This document shows, one piece after another, positions 8,787-17,773 of a stretch of 64,000 nucleotides of DNA (positions are counted from its first letter, which is position 1; every line of letters begins with the position of its first letter). The notes beneath the pieces were generated by a model. That model did not search any database. It was given only the letters and a program-made list of their open reading frames with translations, and had not been told where the DNA came from. The stretch covers positions 930,001 through 994,000 of the forward strand of contig NBTC02000002.1 of the NCBI GenBank assembly GCA_002082245.2, in the 5' to 3' direction. The DNA comes from Yersinia enterocolitica (GTDB lineage Bacteria; Pseudomonadota; Gammaproteobacteria; Enterobacterales; Enterobacteriaceae). The translations under genes were made by a program, and so were the position numbers.

Positions 8787-10325
8787 ATGAAAAAATCGTT
8801 AGTGGCTGTCAGCGTCATTGTCGTACTTGGCGCAGCATGGACTGGAGCCTCATGGTATACCGGCAAACTGATTGAACAACGGATGGGCGAGCTGGTTAAC
8901 ACCGCAAACGGGCAGATCAGAACATTGCTGCCTAAAGCCGGTGTCAAACTCGCCTATACAGATTACCAACGTGGTTTGTTCCGTAGCCAGGTTCGCTATG
9001 TGCTGCAAGCAGATAGCAGTGTCGTGGGTGAAAAAGCGTTAAAAGACGGTGATGAAATCGCTTTTATCGAAACTATCGATCACGGCCCATTCCCGTTCGC
9101 GCAGTTGAAGAAATTCAATTTGATCCCGAGCATGGCATCGGTACATACCGAACTTGCCAATACCCCTGCATTGAAAAAGCTATTTGATGTTACCAAGGGC
9201 CAATCACCGTTTACTGCGGATTCACGCATTTCATACAGCGGTGATACCTCTTCCGCCATTACCTTTATTCCTATCGACTATCAGCAAAATACCACCAGCA
9301 TGAAATTCTCTGGTGCTACTATTGATGCCGATGTTTCGCGCGATATGCGTAATGTGAAGATGAGTGGTAGCAGCGAGAATATCGTCTTCACCAGCAAAAA
9401 TCAGTGGGACCAACTGGAACAATTCAGCGTGCAGGGCCTGACGCTGAAAAGTGACAGCAAAATGGGTAAATTTGATCTCAGCATTGGTGATCAGCAAGTC
9501 GCTATCAAGCAAATTGGTTTCAGTCTTGATGGCAAAGAGATGGCAACACTGGTTGGCTTTAACCTTAATACCCAATTGGGTGAAACGGATAAAGACCTGA
9601 ACGGCAAACTGAGCTACACCCTCGATGCATTAAAAATTCAGGGTAATGATTTCGGTTCCGGTAAATTAGCCTTTGCCTTTGACAAGCTTGATGGCCAAAA
9701 CCTGAAGCAGTTTACCAGCGCGTATAATCAACAAGTGCTGAAAGCCGTTCAGGCTGGTGAAAATCTCGATCCTGTTGCCTATCAAGAGCAAATGACTGAG
9801 ATGTTAATTGCCAATCTTCCAGGGCTGTTAAAAGGCAATCCAACCGTGAGCATTGCGCCACTGAGCTGGAAAAACGCTAAAGGGGAAAGTACCTTTACCC
9901 TGAATATCGACTTGGTTGATCCGGCGCAGACTAAAGCAAGTGCAGAACCCCTGTTAGCACAGTCAGTGAAGAAAGTTGACGCAACCCTGACTATCCCGAT
10001 GCCAATGGCAACTGAGTTGACGACCCAGGCCGCACGCCTGCAAGGCTACAGCCCGGAAGAAGCTCAGAAGCTGGCACAACAACAGGTTCAAGGCATTGCC
10101 GCTATGGGCCAGATGTTTAAACTGACCACCACCAAAGATGATGTTATCAGCAGCAGCTTCCATTTTGCTGATAATCAGGTCAATTTGAATGGCCAGAAAA
10201 TGTCACTGCAAGAGTTTGTTGGCCTGTTTGGTATGTTTGGCGGGGCACCTGCTGAAGAAGACACCGGCAGCGCACCAGAAGAGATGCCAGCAACCCCAGC
10301 AGAACCTGCGGTTCCGGCACAATAG
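8787..10325 (+). CDS. ydgA: YdgA, DUF945 family protein
   Basis: A 512-residue protein of the DUF945 (YdgA) family, whose biochemical role is not established. It has an N-terminal signal anchor (hydrophobic residues about 6-24) and a large extracytoplasmic part. Conserved blocks with E. coli YdgA include VDHGPFPxAQLKK-type text, LIPSMAS, IAPLSWKN and NGQKMSLQEFVG near the end. The tail is rich in Pro, Glu and Ala, probably disordered. The start at 8787 places AAGGA 10 bases upstream and matches the E. coli start MKKSLVAV. It follows manA as in E. coli and is closed by a strong terminator. Confidence 0.92.
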   Translation: MKKSLVAVSVIVVLGAAWTGASWYTGKLIEQRMGELVNTANGQIRTLLPKAGVKLAYTDYQRGLFRSQVRYVLQADSSVVGEKALKDGDEIAFIETIDHGPFPFAQLKKFNLIPSMASVHTELANTPALKKLFDVTKGQSPFTADSRISYSGDTSSAITFIPIDYQQNTTSMKFSGATIDADVSRDMRNVKMSGSSENIVFTSKNQWDQLEQFSVQGLTLKSDSKMGKFDLSIGDQQVAIKQIGFSLDGKEMATLVGFNLNTQLGETDKDLNGKLSYTLDALKIQGNDFGSGKLAFAFDKLDGQNLKQFTSAYNQQVLKAVQAGENLDPVAYQEQMTEMLIANLPGLLKGNPTVSIAPLSWKNAKGESTFTLNIDLVDPAQTKASAEPLLAQSVKKVDATLTIPMPMATELTTQAARLQGYSPEEAQKLAQQQVQGIAAMGQMFKLTTTKDDVISSSFHFADNQVNLNGQKMSLQEFVGLFGMFGGAPAEEDTGSAPEEMPATPAEPAVPAQ

Positions 10326-10357
10326 TTGTTGCAATAAGTCGCAGTAATAACACATAG

Positions 10358-10385
10358 AACGGAGCCTGATGGCTCCGTTTTTTTA
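10358..10385 (+). terminator. Rho-independent terminator after ydgA
   Basis: ACGGAGCC and GGCTCCGT (10359-10378) form an 8-bp stem with loop TGAT, followed directly by a run of seven T. Confidence 0.93.
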
Positions 10386-10418
10386 TCTCTGGATCCAAAC
10401 AGTACGCAGGAGGTTGCA

Positions 10419-11084
10419 ATGACAGATAAACTTATGACCGGCCCCAACCCCGACTGCAAGCACCCTATGCTAGGCTTTCCGCAGGTTTGCTTTATCAAAA
10501 ATACAACGAACAACCCGAATATTATTATCGGGGATTATACCTATTACGACGATCCACAAGATTCGGAAAACTTTGAGCGCAACGTGCTCTATCACTACCC
10601 GTTTATTGGTGACAAACTGATTATTGGCAAATTCTGCGCGCTGGCACGCGGGGTTCAATTCATCATGAATGGCGCCAATCATAAAATTTCAGGTATTTCG
10701 ACTTATCCTTTCAATATTTTTGGCAATGGTTGGGAGCGCGTCACGCCATCAATGGATGAACTGCCCTATAAAGGCGATACCTGCGTTGGAAATGATGTTT
10801 GGATTGGTTATGACGTACTTATCATGCCAGGTGTGACCATCGGCAATGGTGCCATCATTTCATCACGAGCGGTAGTGACGCGTGATGTACCGGCTTATAG
10901 CATTGTGGGGGGCAACCCGGCAACCGTGATTAAGAGCCGCTTCCCACCAGTAACGATAGCTAAACTCGAGGCTATTGCTTGGTGGGACTGGCCGATAGAA
11001 GATATCAGCCGCAACCTGCATCTGATTACCGCGGGCGATGTCGATGCTTTGGCGTTAATGAATAACCCCCAAGATCAGGCATGA
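10419..11084 (+). CDS. vat(F): Vat(F)-type streptogramin A O-acetyltransferase
   Basis: Hexapeptide-repeat (left-handed beta-helix) acetyltransferase of the xenobiotic acetyltransferase group. Vat enzymes acetylate a hydroxyl of streptogramin A antibiotics. It has 221 residues, consistent with Y. enterocolitica Vat(F). Recognisable are IIGKFCALARGVQFIMNGANH, whose final His is the catalytic base in Vat proteins, the STYPFNIFG loop, DVWIGYDVLIMPGVTIGNGAIISSRAVV repeats and YSIVGGNPA near the end. AGGAGG lies 6 bases before the ATG. The stop codon directly abuts the stop of the convergent malI gene. Gram-negative permeability already limits these drugs, so the native role may be another xenobiotic. 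Confidence 0.88.
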   Translation: MTDKLMTGPNPDCKHPMLGFPQVCFIKNTTNNPNIIIGDYTYYDDPQDSENFERNVLYHYPFIGDKLIIGKFCALARGVQFIMNGANHKISGISTYPFNIFGNGWERVTPSMDELPYKGDTCVGNDVWIGYDVLIMPGVTIGNGAIISSRAVVTRDVPAYSIVGGNPATVIKSRFPPVTIAKLEAIAWWDWPIEDISRNLHLITAGDVDALALMNNPQDQA

Positions 11085-12116
11085 TCAAGCAGACCCTCGG
11101 CGGATCAACACCGGCGGTAATATGACATTTTGCAGTTGCAGGTCAACACCGGCAATACGCTGGAGTAACCGCTGCCCGGCACTGTAACCAATTTCTCTGG
11201 CGGAACTGGTGATAAAGGTGAGTGGTGGTTCGGTTAATTCGGCTGCCGGCACGTCACCAAAACCAATCAGTGCCACTTGTTGATCCAGATAGGTGTCTAC
11301 ACCAGCACTACCAATAGTCCGGCCGGTGCGTAAGATACCAAAGTAAGCCCCCAATGCCACTGATGCCTGATGACAAATGATGGCACTGACATTGGGGTGA
11401 TAACGTAGCAGCTCTTCTGCCGCATCTGCCGCCGCCTGCTGTTGCCCGTCACATTCAACCACCCATTCAGAACGAAATGGCAGGCCATATTGAACCAAGG
11501 TGGCGCAGAAGCCTCCCAAGCGCTCTGCCCGCGTCAATGAATGCGAGTGCCCGCCAAGGTAGGCAATTTGCCGGTGACCACGGCCAATCAAAAACTCAGT
11601 GGCCATTTTAGCCGCCTGCATATTATCAGGGCGCACGACATCCACACCTTCCAACACATTCGACCGTGCCGCGCAAATCAATGGGATATCATGCTCTGCC
11701 GCCTTCTCCTGCAATCCCATCTCACGTTTAGCTCCCCCGCCGAGGACCAAGCCGTCAACACCCTGAGCGATAAGGGTATCGAAGCAGCGCAATAGACCTT
11801 TGCCCTCGCGACCACTTTGCGTCAGAAACAGCAATTTGCCTTCGGCTTCAATTGCTTCACTCAAACCCGCCGTCATTGCGGCATAAAACGGATCGCCGAT
11901 ATCGCGCACAATCAAGCCAATCACGCCGGACTCACCACCGCGTAATTGTGCCGCCTGGCGGTTACGCACATAACCTAACTGTTCGATTGCCTGATTGACC
12001 CGGTCAGCGGTTGCCCCAGAGATACGCCCTTTGCCACTTATAGCTAATGAAACTGTCGCCACTGAGACGCCGGCAAACTTAGCCACATCGGTAATTGTGA
12101 TTTTTTTAATGGTCAT
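11085..12116 (-). CDS. malI: LacI-family repressor MalI
   Basis: Repressor of malX-malY. It has 343 residues: an N-terminal LacI helix-turn-helix (ITDVAKFAGVSVATVSLAISG), a hinge segment FVRNRQA-like (YVRNRQAAQLRGG), then a sugar-binding core with VIGLIVRDIGDPFY. The text is closely similar to E. coli MalI throughout (VRPDNMQAA, SLTRAERLGGFCATL). The start at 12116 gives MTIKKITITDVA, matching E. coli; a longer frame to 12137 overlaps an operator. It is divergent from malX, with two MalI-like operators in between. The effector is not known for the family. Confidence 0.93.
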   Translation of the reverse strand: MTIKKITITDVAKFAGVSVATVSLAISGKGRISGATADRVNQAIEQLGYVRNRQAAQLRGGESGVIGLIVRDIGDPFYAAMTAGLSEAIEAEGKLLFLTQSGREGKGLLRCFDTLIAQGVDGLVLGGGAKREMGLQEKAAEHDIPLICAARSNVLEGVDVVRPDNMQAAKMATEFLIGRGHRQIAYLGGHSHSLTRAERLGGFCATLVQYGLPFRSEWVVECDGQQQAAADAAEELLRYHPNVSAIICHQASVALGAYFGILRTGRTIGSAGVDTYLDQQVALIGFGDVPAAELTEPPLTFITSSAREIGYSAGQRLLQRIAGVDLQLQNVILPPVLIRRGSA

Positions 12117-12136
12117 ACCCGCGGATAAACAAGCCA

Positions 12137-12152
12137 AGTTAAACGTTTAATC
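12137..12152. promoter_or_regulatory. MalI-type operator, malI-proximal
   Basis: The perfect palindrome TTAAACGTTTAA (12139-12150) matches the centre of the known MalI operator GATAAAACGTTTTATC. It lies 20-35 bp upstream of the malI start, a position suited to autoregulation. Confidence 0.7.
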
Positions 12153-12214
12153 TAATGATTTACTCTAATACAGAAGTAGGATCAGTAATTGTGACATATC
12201 ACTCATATTATCTG

Positions 12215-12230
12215 GGTTAAACGTTTTATC
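12215..12230. promoter_or_regulatory. MalI-type operator, malX-proximal
   Basis: GGTTAAACGTTTTATC differs from the E. coli MalI operator at only a few positions in one arm. It lies 125 bp upstream of malX and 76 bp (centre to centre, about seven helical turns) from the other operator. Confidence 0.75.
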
Positions 12231-12354
12231 TTGTTTAACCTCCAGACAGGGAGGCGAAATAGTCGCCATTTATCGATAAACACACCGTATTAAGAAGCGC
12301 GGTGGTTAGAGCAGACATTTTTAACATCAGGCGTTTTGAAAAACAGGAGTCACT

Positions 12355-13965
12355 ATGTCAGCGGTAAAAAAACAAAAAATTACGCTGTGGGAGTTTTTCC
12401 AGAGTTTAGGGAAAACCTTCATGCTGCCGGTCGCCTTGCTCTCCTTCTGTGGGATCATGCTGGGTATCGGCAGTTCACTCAGCAGTAAAGATGTCATCAC
12501 CCTATTACCGGTAATTGGTCATCCTGCCTTCCAGCTACTATTTACCTGGATGAGCAAGGTGGGTTCATTTGCCTTTAGTTTCCTGCCCGTAATGTTTGCC
12601 ATTGCTATCCCGCTGGGTATGGCGCGCGAAAATAAGGGTGTAGCCGCCTTCTCTGGTTTCGTCGGCTTTGCCGTGCTGAATCTGGCGACCAACTTTTACC
12701 TCACCACCAGCGGTGTGTTGCCAACCACCGATCCATTAGTCCTGAAAACCCATAATATTCAAAATATTTTAGGTATTCAGTCGATCGACACCGGGATTCT
12801 GGGGGCGGTGATTGTCGGGGTCATTGTTTATTTACTGCATGAACGCTTCAACACCATTCGCTTACCTGATGCATTAGCCTTCTTTGGCGGTACTCGCTTT
12901 GTGCCGATAGTGACGACGGTAGTGCTCGGGCTGGTGGGGTTGTTGATCCCGCTGATCTGGCCATTTTTCGCCGCCGGCATCACCGGTCTGGGTCGCCTGA
13001 TTAACGGTGCCGGCATGTTCGGGCCGATGATTTTCGGCAGTGGCGAACGTCTATTGCTGCCGTTTGGCCTGCACCATATTTTGGTGGCATTGATCCGCTT
13101 TACTGAAGCGGGCGGAACCATGGATGTTTGTGGTCACAGCGTGAGTGGTGCACTGACAATATTCCAGGCTCAGTTATCTTGTCCAACCACCACCGGCTTC
13201 TCAGAAAGTGCGACTCGCTTCCTATCTCAAGGCAAAATGCCCGCCTTCCTCGGTGGCCTGCCGGGTGCTGCGCTAGCCATGTATCACTGTGCCAAGCCTG
13301 AAAATCGACATAAAATTAAAGGGTTGTTGATTTCCGGTGTTGTGGCTTGTGTGATTGGCGGTACCACCGAACCGATTGAATTCCTGTTCCTGTTTGTAGC
13401 ACCGTTCCTGTATTTGATCCATGCGATCCTGACCGGTTTGGGCTTTACTGTGATGGCGTTGCTGGGTGTCACCATTGGTAATACCGACGGTAATATCATT
13501 GATTTCGTGGTATTTGGTATTCTGCATGGCACTGCGACTAAATGGTATTGGGTGCCAGTGGTTGCCGGGATCTGGTTCGTGGCGTACTACATGATTTTCC
13601 GTTTTGCTATTCAGCACTTCAATATCAAAACACCAGGCCGCGAAAGCGAAACCACCGCTAGCAGCAATGCAGAAAAAGCCACTTATGGCGCTGCAACCGG
13701 TAAATCCGGTTATAACTCCCCTGCTATTCTTCATGCGCTGGGTGGTGCAGATAACATTGTCTCGCTGGATAACTGTATTACCCGTTTGCGGATGTCAGTT
13801 AAAGATATGAGTTTGGTGGATAAAGAGGCGTTAAAAGCCAACCGCGCCATTGGCGTTATTCAACTGAATGACCATAATCTGCAAGTTGTTATTGGTCCAC
13901 AAGTGCAATCGGTGAAAGATGAATTAGACTCACTGATAAGCAGTACTCAGTTTGCGACGCCTTAG
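12355..13965 (+). CDS. malX: PTS EIICB component MalX (maltose/glucose type)
   Basis: Membrane phosphotransferase permease of 536 residues, EIIC then EIIB order. About ten hydrophobic segments fill residues 15-420. The EIIB domain carries the phosphorylated cysteine in SLDNCITRLRMSVKDM. The GTTEP(I/L)EF motif of the glucose-family EIIC is present. No EIIA domain exists, so phosphate must come from the soluble EIIA-Glc. E. coli MalX transports glucose and maltose by facilitated diffusion or PTS, but its physiological substrate is unclear. AGGAG lies 5 bases before the ATG. It is followed by malY after an unusual 227-bp gap that contains a repeat element. Confidence 0.94.
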   Translation: MSAVKKQKITLWEFFQSLGKTFMLPVALLSFCGIMLGIGSSLSSKDVITLLPVIGHPAFQLLFTWMSKVGSFAFSFLPVMFAIAIPLGMARENKGVAAFSGFVGFAVLNLATNFYLTTSGVLPTTDPLVLKTHNIQNILGIQSIDTGILGAVIVGVIVYLLHERFNTIRLPDALAFFGGTRFVPIVTTVVLGLVGLLIPLIWPFFAAGITGLGRLINGAGMFGPMIFGSGERLLLPFGLHHILVALIRFTEAGGTMDVCGHSVSGALTIFQAQLSCPTTTGFSESATRFLSQGKMPAFLGGLPGAALAMYHCAKPENRHKIKGLLISGVVACVIGGTTEPIEFLFLFVAPFLYLIHAILTGLGFTVMALLGVTIGNTDGNIIDFVVFGILHGTATKWYWVPVVAGIWFVAYYMIFRFAIQHFNIKTPGRESETTASSNAEKATYGAATGKSGYNSPAILHALGGADNIVSLDNCITRLRMSVKDMSLVDKEALKANRAIGVIQLNDHNLQVVIGPQVQSVKDELDSLISSTQFATP

Positions 13966-14014
13966 GACGGTAATTCGCTAAGCGCCGTTACCTAAATACC
14001 AGTTACATGAAAAA

Positions 14015-14175
14015 TTATACCCAAGGTTATTGGCGTTGCAGGTAGGCCACAGCAAATGAAAAATCGGTCGGGAATCGATTTGAGCGTGATTTGCAGCGGC
14101 CTCGCCTGAGGTCCAGGGATGGGCCGAGTAACAGGTGCCGAAACTCCCCGCAACTTCAAGGACCAAGGGTATATT
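14015..14175. repeat. MITE-like intergenic repeat between malX and malY
   Basis: An element of about 160 bp with imperfect terminal inverted repeats: the left end TTATACCCAAGGTTATTGGC and the reverse complement of the right end (TATACCCTTGGTCCTTGAAG) agree at most positions. The left end shares the pattern ATAxCCAAxGTxAxTGGCGTTG with the element at 21583-21606 and with the shorter one at 26627-26687. It has no coding capacity and lies inside what should be the malXY transcript. Confidence 0.7.
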
Positions 14176-14192
14176 TGATAAGCGAGATGCTG

Positions 14193-15380
14193 ATGTTTGA
14201 TTTCTCCACGCCTGTCGATCGTCACGGCACTTGGTGTACCCAATGGGATTATATTGCCGACCGTTTTGGTGCTGCTGACCTGTTGCCTTTTACCATTTCT
14301 GATATGGACTTCCCTACCGCACCGGTGATTCTGCAAGCGCTGAATCAGCGGATAGCCCACGGTGTGTTGGGCTATAGCCGCTGGCAGCATGAAGATTTCC
14401 TTGGTGCAATTCGTCATTGGTATCTGCAACGGTTTCATTGCCATATCGATACCTCAATGGCGGTCTACGGCCCGTCAGTTATCTATATGGTCGCTCAGCT
14501 AATCCGCTGTTGGTCTGCGCCCGGTGATTTCGTCGTTACCCACACCCCTGCCTATGACGCCTTCTATAAAGTCATTCTCGGTAATCAGCGCCAGCTACTT
14601 AGCTGCCCGCTGCACAAAGTAGATAACCAGTGGCAATGTGATATGGCACATCTGGAGGCACTGTTGGCGCGGCCACAGACGAAAGTGCTGCTGTTGTGTA
14701 GTCCGCATAATCCAACAGGGAAAGTCTGGACACCACAGGAGCTGGCGCAAATGGCCGAACTGTGTGAACGCCATCAGGTCCGCGTTATCAGCGATGAGAT
14801 CCATATGGATATGACCTGGGGCAATCAGGTGCATACCCCTTGGAGTGAGGTAGGTCAGACTCCGTGGGCGCTGCTGACCTCGGGTTCCAAAACATTCAAT
14901 ATCCCCGCCTTAACCGGTGCATACGGTTTTATCAGTGACAGTGAAACCCGTGATATCTACACTCAAATGTTGAAAGGCCGTGATGGACTATCCTCTCCGG
15001 CGGTACTGGCCATTGTGGCGCACATTGCGGCTTACCAGCAGGCGCAACCATGGTTGGATGAGCTACGCAGTTATTTGCAAGCCAATCTGGTTTATGTGGC
15101 ACAGCGCCTTAATGTGGCGTTCCCGGCATTAAACTGGCAGCCACCGCAAGCAACCTATCTGGCATGGATAGACCTACGCCCCTTGAACATTGATGACCAT
15201 CAGTTGCAAGAGGTGCTGATTGAGAAAGAGAAAGTCGCCATTATGCCCGGTTTTACCTATGGCGAAGAGGGGCGTGGCTTTTTACGTCTGAATGTAGGCT
15301 GTTCCCGCAGCAAGGTCGAAGCCGGTATGGATAAGCTGATTAACGCTATTCGTTTTTTGCAGGGCAATAACGGCAGTTAA
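14193..15380 (+). CDS. malY: Pyridoxal-phosphate-dependent cystathionine beta-lyase MalY
   Basis: PLP enzyme with C-S lyase activity; in E. coli it also binds MalT and antagonises maltose regulon activation. It has 395 residues, fold type I. The PLP-binding lysine lies in LLTSGSKTFNIPAL. FTISDMDFPTAP, YGPSVIYMVAQLIR, CSPHNPTGKVW and VISDEIHMDM are family blocks. The start at 14193 (MFDFS) follows E. coli and has AGCGAG 6 bases upstream; 14187 is possible. Transcription probably starts at malX and reads across the repeat, or an internal promoter exists. Confidence 0.93.
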   Translation: MFDFSTPVDRHGTWCTQWDYIADRFGAADLLPFTISDMDFPTAPVILQALNQRIAHGVLGYSRWQHEDFLGAIRHWYLQRFHCHIDTSMAVYGPSVIYMVAQLIRCWSAPGDFVVTHTPAYDAFYKVILGNQRQLLSCPLHKVDNQWQCDMAHLEALLARPQTKVLLLCSPHNPTGKVWTPQELAQMAELCERHQVRVISDEIHMDMTWGNQVHTPWSEVGQTPWALLTSGSKTFNIPALTGAYGFISDSETRDIYTQMLKGRDGLSSPAVLAIVAHIAAYQQAQPWLDELRSYLQANLVYVAQRLNVAFPALNWQPPQATYLAWIDLRPLNIDDHQLQEVLIEKEKVAIMPGFTYGEEGRGFLRLNVGCSRSKVEAGMDKLINAIRFLQGNNGS

Positions 15381-15400
15381 GTAAAACAGCATCGTGTATT

Positions 15401-15428
15401 ACGCCACTTGATGCCTTGAGTGGCGTTT
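15401..15428 (+). terminator. Terminator after malY
   Basis: ACGCCACT (15401-15408) pairs with AGTGGCGT (15419-15426), loop of 10, followed by TTTCT. The T run is short. Confidence 0.6.
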
Positions 15429-15523
15429 CTCCCCCTCCCCATCTCATCTTTCCCGCTGCCGATAACGTCAATAATCGATATACTACTATCACGCGGCTAG
15501 GTTTATCTGTGCTGGACAACCAA

Positions 15524-16234
15524 ATGAAAAAGAAAGAATTTATTGCTCAGGACTTGCTGAGTAAAATGTATCAGTCTGGCGAGAAATTACCTGAGAAATT
15601 GCCGCCGGAACGCCAGTTAGCAGAGGAATATGGCGTGTCACGTTTTACCATACGCAAAGCGTTAGAGAAGCTGGCAGCCATTGGTGCCGTGCATATGGTG
15701 CAAGGTGCTGGGATCTTCATTAATCCCGGCGTGGGTAATAACCCACTGGTATACAATTCAATTACCGAAAAGAAATTTAACCAAATCAGTTTTCGTTTAA
15801 TTAATCTGCATAAACGCCGCCCTGATAATGAAGAACAACAGATCTTTAACCTTAGCGCGGATGATTTTATCTGGGCATTCTCACGTTTGCGTTACATTGA
15901 TAATCGTAAGGTTCAAATCGAAAATTCGCGCATGCCAGTCTCCGCTTTCCCTGATTTGAACCAAAAAGTCATTGAAAGCTCGATACAGCAATATATTCTC
16001 AGCAAAGGCTATCGCCTGTCCCATGCATTAACCCATTATCAGGCGATTAATATCAATAAAGAACAAGCTGAACTGCTTGGATGCAAAAAAGGTATTGCCG
16101 CCATGCATATCCTGAACCGAGGCATTTTGCAGGATGGCCGCGTATACACATTCAGTGATATCGTGGATATCGACTATTCCTGCACCTATATTATTCCGTT
16201 TAATCAGGATAACCTGAAGTTCCGCCAGAGCTGA
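15524..16234 (+). CDS. GntR/HutC-family regulator with UTRA domain
   Basis: A 236-residue regulator with an N-terminal GntR winged helix (KLPPERQLAEEYGVSRFTIRKALEKL, about residues 25-50) followed by VHMVQGAGIFI, the usual wing, and a UTRA effector domain of roughly 140 residues. UTRA domains bind small molecules, commonly sugar phosphates, which fits the neighbouring PTS gene. The start at 15524 gives a normal N-terminus before the helix-turn-helix. Longer frames reach back into the malY terminator. It lies 16 bp from the converging RspA/ManD-like gene and probably controls that gene and the PTS gene beyond it. Confidence 0.85.
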   Translation: MKKKEFIAQDLLSKMYQSGEKLPEKLPPERQLAEEYGVSRFTIRKALEKLAAIGAVHMVQGAGIFINPGVGNNPLVYNSITEKKFNQISFRLINLHKRRPDNEEQQIFNLSADDFIWAFSRLRYIDNRKVQIENSRMPVSAFPDLNQKVIESSIQQYILSKGYRLSHALTHYQAININKEQAELLGCKKGIAAMHILNRGILQDGRVYTFSDIVDIDYSCTYIIPFNQDNLKFRQS

Positions 16235-16249
16235 ATCAGCTCAGACCCA

Positions 16250-17449
16250 CTATGGTGTATGAATTGTTCCGTTAGGCAAACGGCTTTGTGTCCATTCATG
16301 AGGCCGATAAACAACCGGGAATTCATCGGCTAAACGAGTATCAAAATCAACACCTATCCCCGCCTGTTCAATTGGATACAAATAGCCTTCTGTCGGCTGA
16401 ACGGCGCCCGGAAATACACTCAGGGTATTCGCCGGATAGGCCACGAACTCCTGAATTGCTGCATTGTGCAAATAGATATTTAAATGGGTGTTAACCGCAG
16501 CACCAATCGGTGTCATATCTGGCGGGCAATGCCATGCCAGGCGAACCCCAAAACTCTGACAGAAGCTGCCAAGTTTTAATGCCGGGGTAATTCCGCCAAT
16601 CTGTGATACATGACAACGCAGGAAGTCGATCCGGCGATTGATTATCAAGTCTTTCCACTCTGCCGGATTGTTAAATAATTCACCCGTAGCAAGTGGTACC
16701 GCGGTTTGATTACGGATCTGTTCCAGCCATTCGTTCTGATTCGGCGGCAAAATATCTTCAATATAATAAGGGCGATAAGCTTCTAACTGCTTGGCGAATT
16801 GAACCGCTTGTTGTGGGAATAAGCGCTCATGCACATCATGTAAAATATGGAATTGATTGCCGTATTTTTCGCGTAGCGCTTTAAACATCGCCAACGTGTT
16901 ATCCATATATTGGTCTTGATCGTAGTATGCGCCGATTGTTGGCTGGCGGGTCGCATGCAGATCCTGAGCATTCCCCCCATAGAACCCCAACTGGCAGCGG
17001 ATATGCCGATAACCTTGCGCCAGCAAGTTATCCACCTCAACATACAACCCATCCAGTGAGTCACTGGCGGCATGACTATAGGTGGCAATGGCATCTTTAG
17101 ATTTGCCACCAAACAGTTGGTAGAGCGGCATATCCGCCAGCTTGCCTTTAATATCCCATAATGCCATATCAATCCCGGCAATCGCGTTATTGATCACCGG
17201 CCCATTTCGCCAATAGGCATTGACCATCATCATCTGCCACAAATCTTCAATATTATTAGCGTCACGCCCCAGTAATAGTGGCCGGAGATATTCATCCACC
17301 ATCACTTTAACGGCAAGGGGGCGCTGCTGAAATGTGGCGCAACCCAGGCCAACAATCCCTTTATTAGTTTCAATCTTAACCACAACTAAATTATGGCGAT
17401 CGGGCCGGGTTATCTGACATTCAATGCCAGTTATCAACGTGGGTTGCAT
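16250..17449 (-). CDS. Enolase-superfamily protein, RspA/ManD-like
   Basis: A 399-residue member of the mandelate racemase/muconate lactonising group, close to the starvation-sensing protein RspA and to D-mannonate dehydratases. It has the N-terminal capping domain ([19 protein letters not shown]) and the barrel with probable Mg ligands in [14 protein letters not shown] and ATGELFN, plus the HCPPD loop near the end. The usual substrate is an acid sugar, dehydrated after proton abstraction. Many RspA/ManD-like proteins have low activity on mannonate or gluconate, and the true substrate cannot be inferred. The start at 17449 has AAAGGAG 6 bases upstream. It is divergent from a PTS permease, so its substrate might derive from the imported compound. 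Confidence 0.8.
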   Translation of the reverse strand: MQPTLITGIECQITRPDRHNLVVVKIETNKGIVGLGCATFQQRPLAVKVMVDEYLRPLLLGRDANNIEDLWQMMMVNAYWRNGPVINNAIAGIDMALWDIKGKLADMPLYQLFGGKSKDAIATYSHAASDSLDGLYVEVDNLLAQGYRHIRCQLGFYGGNAQDLHATRQPTIGAYYDQDQYMDNTLAMFKALREKYGNQFHILHDVHERLFPQQAVQFAKQLEAYRPYYIEDILPPNQNEWLEQIRNQTAVPLATGELFNNPAEWKDLIINRRIDFLRCHVSQIGGITPALKLGSFCQSFGVRLAWHCPPDMTPIGAAVNTHLNIYLHNAAIQEFVAYPANTLSVFPGAVQPTEGYLYPIEQAGIGVDFDTRLADEFPVVYRPHEWTQSRLPNGTIHTP

Positions 17450-17773
17450 GCAATGCTCCTTTACAACACTCAGATTGCGACTCTTCAACGTGGCAACCAA
17501 TGATGCATGAATAAATAAATTCGTATGACGTATTCGCTAATTTCACCTTATTTACACTGACCTTGTAAACCTAAAATTTAAATGTTTTTTTTGGTTCGTG
17601 AATTACGCAAATTACCGCAAAAAACCATACCAATTAATAGAAAAAGCATCTAAGAACACCCTAACCATCGAATAATGTGATGTAACCCATGATTTATTGG
17701 TTTGTTTTTAACTTTCAGTAAACTTATTATCATTCACAGTGAATAAAAATAATGGCTCAGGTGCGAGGGTTTT
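17450..17773. other. Divergent intergenic region between the RspA-like and PTS genes
   Basis: 324 bp of A+T-rich DNA with no gene seen. It should hold promoters for both genes. The clearest element is a 13-bp palindrome near the PTS gene, listed separately. Confidence 0.7.
17732..17744. promoter_or_regulatory. Palindrome upstream of the PTS gene, candidate operator
   Basis: ATTCACAGTGAAT is a perfect 13-bp palindrome 29 bp before the ATG of the PTS gene, where a repressor would block RNA polymerase. The GntR-family regulator across the cassette is the natural candidate ligand, but no second copy was found near the other two genes. Confidence 0.35.
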
